Assembly: GCA_025464695.1 (NCBI GenBank)
Contig: JAODNQ010000137.1
Location: 1 to 8,684 of the forward strand
Length of the DNA: 8,684 bases
Direction of reading: 5' to 3'
Source: Frankiales bacterium
GTDB taxonomy: Bacteria; Actinomycetota; Actinomycetes; Mycobacteriales; SCTD01
Below, piece after piece: positions 6,956 through 8,684 of this stretch; the first letter of the stretch is position 1; each line of letters opens with the position of its first letter. A program made the position numbers and the translations under genes. Below the pieces are notes generated by a model. That model worked only from the letters and a program-made list of their open reading frames with translations. It had not been told where the DNA came from and did not search any database.

Positions 6956-7375
6956 CGCCGCCCCGACCTTCGCCGGCGCGGCCTTCACTGCGACGGCCTT
7001 CGCCGGCGCGACCTTCGCCGGCGCGGCCTTCACTGGGCTGGTCTTCCGAGGACCGGCCTTCGCGGCGGCAGGAGCCTTCTTCGCGCCCCGCGCCGTCGAG
7101 GTCGCCGGCACCGGCACCGGCACCGGCTCCACGCTCGGTGCGCTGGCCGCAGCCGCTGCCGCCTTCGGCGGGAACGCCTTCGAGGTCTTGCGCACCGGGG
7201 CCGGCGCGGAGGCGGTCGGCTCAGGGGCGGTCGGCGCAGGGGACGTCGTCGCCGCAGGCGCAGGAGCCGGCGTCCTGTCGGGCGGCGTCGGAGCGGCGTC
7301 GGCGGGGGCGCTGCCTCCGCGTCGGCCGAGCAGTCCGCGCAGCTTGCCGGTGATGCCGGTGCCTCCCGCGGCCAT
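6953..7375 (-). CDS. N-terminal part of the DksA/TraR-like protein, ended by an in-frame TAG
   Basis: This 140-residue reading starts at ATG 7375-7373 behind a good Shine-Dalgarno (AAGGGGG at 7387-7381, 5-nt spacing). It begins with a short basic segment (MAAGGTGITGKLRGLLGRRGG), then becomes Ala/Pro/Thr-rich, and ends in Lys-Ala-Pro repeats such as VKAAPAKVAPAK. It stops at TAG 6955-6953. The downstream sequence continues in the identical frame with the same composition (QAVAAKAAPTKAPAAK) into the DksA/TraR domain; together 7375-5873 is 501 codons interrupted once. On its own this fragment has no recognisable folded domain. It may therefore be the front half of a gene split by a nonsense mutation or a sequencing error. 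A genuinely short basic protein is the less likely alternative. Confidence 0.6.
   Translation of the reverse strand: MAAGGTGITGKLRGLLGRRGGSAPADAAPTPPDRTPAPAPAATTSPAPTAPEPTASAPAPVRKTSKAFPPKAAAAAASAPSVEPVPVPVPATSTARGAKKAPAAAKAGPRKTSPVKAAPAKVAPAKAVAVKAAPAKVGAA
6964..7035 (-). repeat. Direct repeat of 27 bp at 45-bp period
   Basis: Positions 6964-6990 and 7009-7035 are identical over 27 bp; each copy opens CGACCTTCGCCGGCG and ends GGCCTTCACTG on the plus strand. The 45-bp period equals 15 codons, and the copies encode the VKAAPAKV pattern of the DksA-like tail. The in-frame TAG lies 9 nt outside the repeat. Confidence 0.85.
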
Positions 7376-7500
7376 GCGAGCCCCCTTCGCGCCCGGTCCG
7401 CTCTGGTCCGAGGCGTGGCGAGGATACGGGGTGCCGAGGTCAGGCGACCGCCGGCACGGTCCGCCGGGAACGCGGTGGACGTCCGCCGCTACGCTGGGGG
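7376..7500. other. Divergent control region between the DksA-like gene and the ileS T-box
   Basis: These 125 nt contain no gene I would support. On the minus side there is the Shine-Dalgarno of the DksA-like gene (AAGGGGG, 7381-7387) and a possible -10, TATCCT, at 7426-7421 without a clear -35. On the plus side there is a possible -10, TACGCT, at 7490-7495 for the ileS leader. The two candidate promoters would face away from each other about 65 bp apart. Confidence 0.5.
7490..7495 (+). promoter_or_regulatory. Putative -10 element of the ileS T-box transcript
   Basis: TACGCT fits the TANNNT pattern of actinobacterial housekeeping promoters. Transcription would begin near 7502, just before the first paired bases of T-box stem I (about 7505), which supports the placement. 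No good TTGACA-like -35 is seen 16-18 nt upstream. Confidence 0.4.
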
Positions 7501-7682
7501 GGTCGCTGGACGAGGACCAGTAGCGCCGCGCGCAGCCAGGAGCGACCCGGGGACGGTGCGAGCCCGGGGGCCAGCCCGACCGTGAACATCAGCCTCGTGC
7601 AGTCCCGGCGACGCCGCACGACAAGAGCGGCCGCGCGCGAGCGGCAAGGAGGGTGGTACCGCGGGACCTCACCGGTCTCGTC

Positions 7683-7708
7683 CCTCCGTCGAGCACCACC
7701 GACGGAGG
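7683..7708 (+). promoter_or_regulatory. Shine-Dalgarno sequestrator hairpin of the ileS T-box
   Basis: CCTCCGTCG (7683-7691) and CGACGGAGG (7700-7708) form a perfect 9-bp stem around an 8-nt loop. The 3' arm contains GGAGG of the ileS ribosome-binding site, so the folded hairpin should block initiation. The 5' arm overlaps the CCCTCC needed for the T-box antisequestrator, making the two folds mutually exclusive. Confidence 0.88.
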
Positions 7709-7710
7709 AG
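7704..7710 (+). promoter_or_regulatory. ileS ribosome-binding site
   Basis: GGAGGAG ends 8 nt before GTG at 7719-7721. Its position inside the sequestrator stem fixes the ileS start and explains the regulatory mode. Confidence 0.85.
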
Positions 7711-7718
7711 ACCCACCC

Positions 7719-8684
7719 GTGAAGCAGCTGCCCGCCCAGGTCGACCTGCCCGCGCTCGAGCGCGGCGTCCTCGACCGCTGGGAGCGCGACCGCGTCTTCG
7801 CCCGCAGCCTCGAGCAGACCGCGGACGGCGAGCCGTGGGTGTTCTACGAGGGCCCCCCGACGGCGAACGGCAAGCCCGGCACCCACCACGTCGAGGCCCG
7901 GGTGTTCAAGGACCTGTTCCCCCGTTTCAAGACGATGCAGGGCCGGTCGGTCCCGCGCCGGGCCGGCTGGGACTGCCACGGCCTGCCCGTCGAGCTCGCC
8001 GTCGAGAAGGAGCTCGGCTTCTCCGGCAAGCAGGACATCGAGGCGTACGGCGTCGCCGCGTTCAACGCGAAGTGCCGCGAGAGCGTCGTGCGGCACGTCG
8101 ACGAGTTCGAGCGCATGACCACGCGCATGGGCTACTGGGTCGACATGGACACCGCCTACCGGACCATGGACGCGTCCTACGTGCAGTCGGTCTGGTGGTC
8201 GCTCAAGCAGATCGCCGACAAGGGTCTGCTGGTCGAGGACCACCGCGTCGCGCCGTACTGCCCCCGCTGCGGCACCGCCCTGTCCGACCACGAGGTGGCG
8301 CAGGGCTACCAGGACGTCGTCGACCCGTCGGTGTACGTCCGCTTCCCGATCACCTCCGGGGAGCACCAGGGCGCGAGCCTGCTCGTCTGGACGACCACGC
8401 CGTGGACGCTCGTGTCGAACACGGCCGTCGCCGTCCACCCCACCGTCACCTACGTCAAGGCGCGCGTCGGCGAGGAGCTCCTCGTCGTCGCCGAGCCCCT
8501 GCTCGGGGTGCTGGGCGACGGCGCCGTCGTGGAGGCCACGTTCGACGGCCAGTCGCTCGAGCACACGCCGTACTCACGGCCCTTCGAGTGGATCGACATC
8601 GAGGACGCGCACTACGTCGGCACGGCCGAGTACGTCACGACCGACAGCGGCACCGGCCTCGTCCACCAGGCCCCCGCGTTCGGC
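7719..8684 (+). CDS. ileS: Isoleucyl-tRNA synthetase, IleRS2-type, 5' part, truncated by window edge
   Basis: The visible 322 residues are the N-terminal part of a class I synthetase of about 1,000-1,050 residues that charges tRNA-Ile. From GTG 7719 the sequence carries EGPPTANGKPGTHHVEAR at 44-61, in which GTHH (54-57) occupies the place of the catalytic HIGH motif. GWDCHGLPVE follows, then YCPRCGTALSDHEVAQGY, a CxxC-bearing block of the family. The editing (CP1) domain begins near residue 190 and shows the Thr-rich LLVWTTTPWTLVSNTAV; the window ends in GTGLVHQAPAFG, just before the expected editing-site aspartate. The pattern resembles the eukaryote-like second bacterial type (IleRS2) found in mycobacteria and other actinomycetes; this type is known for reduced sensitivity to mupirocin. 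Expression should respond to uncharged tRNA-Ile through the leader immediately upstream. Confidence 0.96.
   Translation, partial: MKQLPAQVDLPALERGVLDRWERDRVFARSLEQTADGEPWVFYEGPPTANGKPGTHHVEARVFKDLFPRFKTMQGRSVPRRAGWDCHGLPVELAVEKELGFSGKQDIEAYGVAAFNAKCRESVVRHVDEFERMTTRMGYWVDMDTAYRTMDASYVQSVWWSLKQIADKGLLVEDHRVAPYCPRCGTALSDHEVAQGYQDVVDPSVYVRFPITSGEHQGASLLVWTTTPWTLVSNTAVAVHPTVTYVKARVGEELLVVAEPLLGVLGDGAVVEATFDGQSLEHTPYSRPFEWIDIEDAHYVGTAEYVTTDSGTGLVHQAPAFG

Larger units (their letters stand above)
7501..7718 (+). ncRNA. T-box leader RNA, isoleucine-specific, translational type, upstream of ileS
   Basis: This leader senses uncharged tRNA-Ile. Stem I closes with CTGGACGAGG (7506-7515) pairing with CCTCGTGCAG (7593-7602), nine pairs and one G-G mismatch. 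The internal loop has AGTA at 7519-7522 on the 5' side and GTGAACATCAG on the 3' side, giving ATC at 7588-7590 as specifier, followed by the usual purine. A GGTG element at 7555-7558 may be the distal loop motif. A small hairpin, GCCGC/GCGGC (7630-7634, 7641-7645), fits stem III. The T-box sequence AGGGTGGTACCGCG lies at 7650-7663; TGGT (7654-7657) is complementary to the ACCA end expected of tRNA-Ile with discriminator A. GGAGGG (7648-7653) can pair with CCCTCC (7682-7687), and GGGACC with GGTCTC, to form the antisequestrator. No terminator U-run is present, so control should be on translation. Confidence 0.93.

Noticed and set aside
7106..7127. CACCGG hexamer run as a microsatellite or small array
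   Set aside because: About three copies encode Pro-Val pairs in the low-complexity tail. It is too short and too close to coding bias to be a separate element, and it has no CRISPR-like spacers.
5982..7585. Overlapping plus-strand Ala/Gly/Phe-rich and Arg/Gly-rich open frames
   Set aside because: They are mirror images of the Lys/Ala/Pro tail of the DksA-like gene. The repeats look protein-like in several frames, but only the minus frame joins a known domain and a good Shine-Dalgarno.
7440..8564. Minus-strand 374-residue open frame
   Set aside because: It is antisense to ileS and its T-box, both of which are strongly supported.

Overview
This window is chromosomal DNA from a high-GC Gram-positive bacterium, almost certainly an actinomycete. 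The base composition is very GC-rich, GTG starts dominate, the genes are tightly packed, and the products (DnaE1-type polymerase, long-tailed DksA/TraR protein beside lspA, IleRS of the second bacterial type with a T-box leader) are typical of Actinomycetota. I cannot name a genus. I see no phage, transposon, CRISPR array, rRNA or tRNA.

Layout: positions 1-7375 form one minus-strand block, read right to left. It holds a DksA/TraR-like zinc-finger protein with a very long Lys/Ala/Pro tail (7375-5873, interrupted by an in-frame TAG at 6953-6955); lipoprotein signal peptidase lspA; an RluA/RluD-family pseudouridine synthase; an unrecognised single-pass membrane protein; an ElaA-like GNAT acetyltransferase; a secreted lipase resembling Candida antarctica lipase B; a stand-alone CinA C-terminal/PncC amidase; and the 5' part of dnaE, which runs off the left edge. 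Four successive junctions from the DksA gene to the acetyltransferase overlap by 4 nt (one CTGA, three GTGA), which implies a translationally coupled operon.

Positions 7376-7718 are the only long gene-free stretch. They carry the divergent control region: the leader of the DksA-like gene on the left and, on the right, a well-preserved isoleucine T-box with an ATC specifier. Its final hairpin sequesters the ileS Shine-Dalgarno sequence, so it should act on translation. The plus-strand ileS follows (7719 to the right edge, 5' part only). It carries GTHH in place of the canonical HIGH motif, the signature associated with strongly mupirocin-resistant IleRS2 enzymes.

Most of the window is ordinary housekeeping. 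The points most worth a second look are the in-frame amber codon in the DksA-like gene, the probable CTG start of lspA, the T-box switch, the GTHH motif in IleRS, the CalB-like lipase and the unknown membrane protein. I found no convincing multi-gene system that is wholly new.
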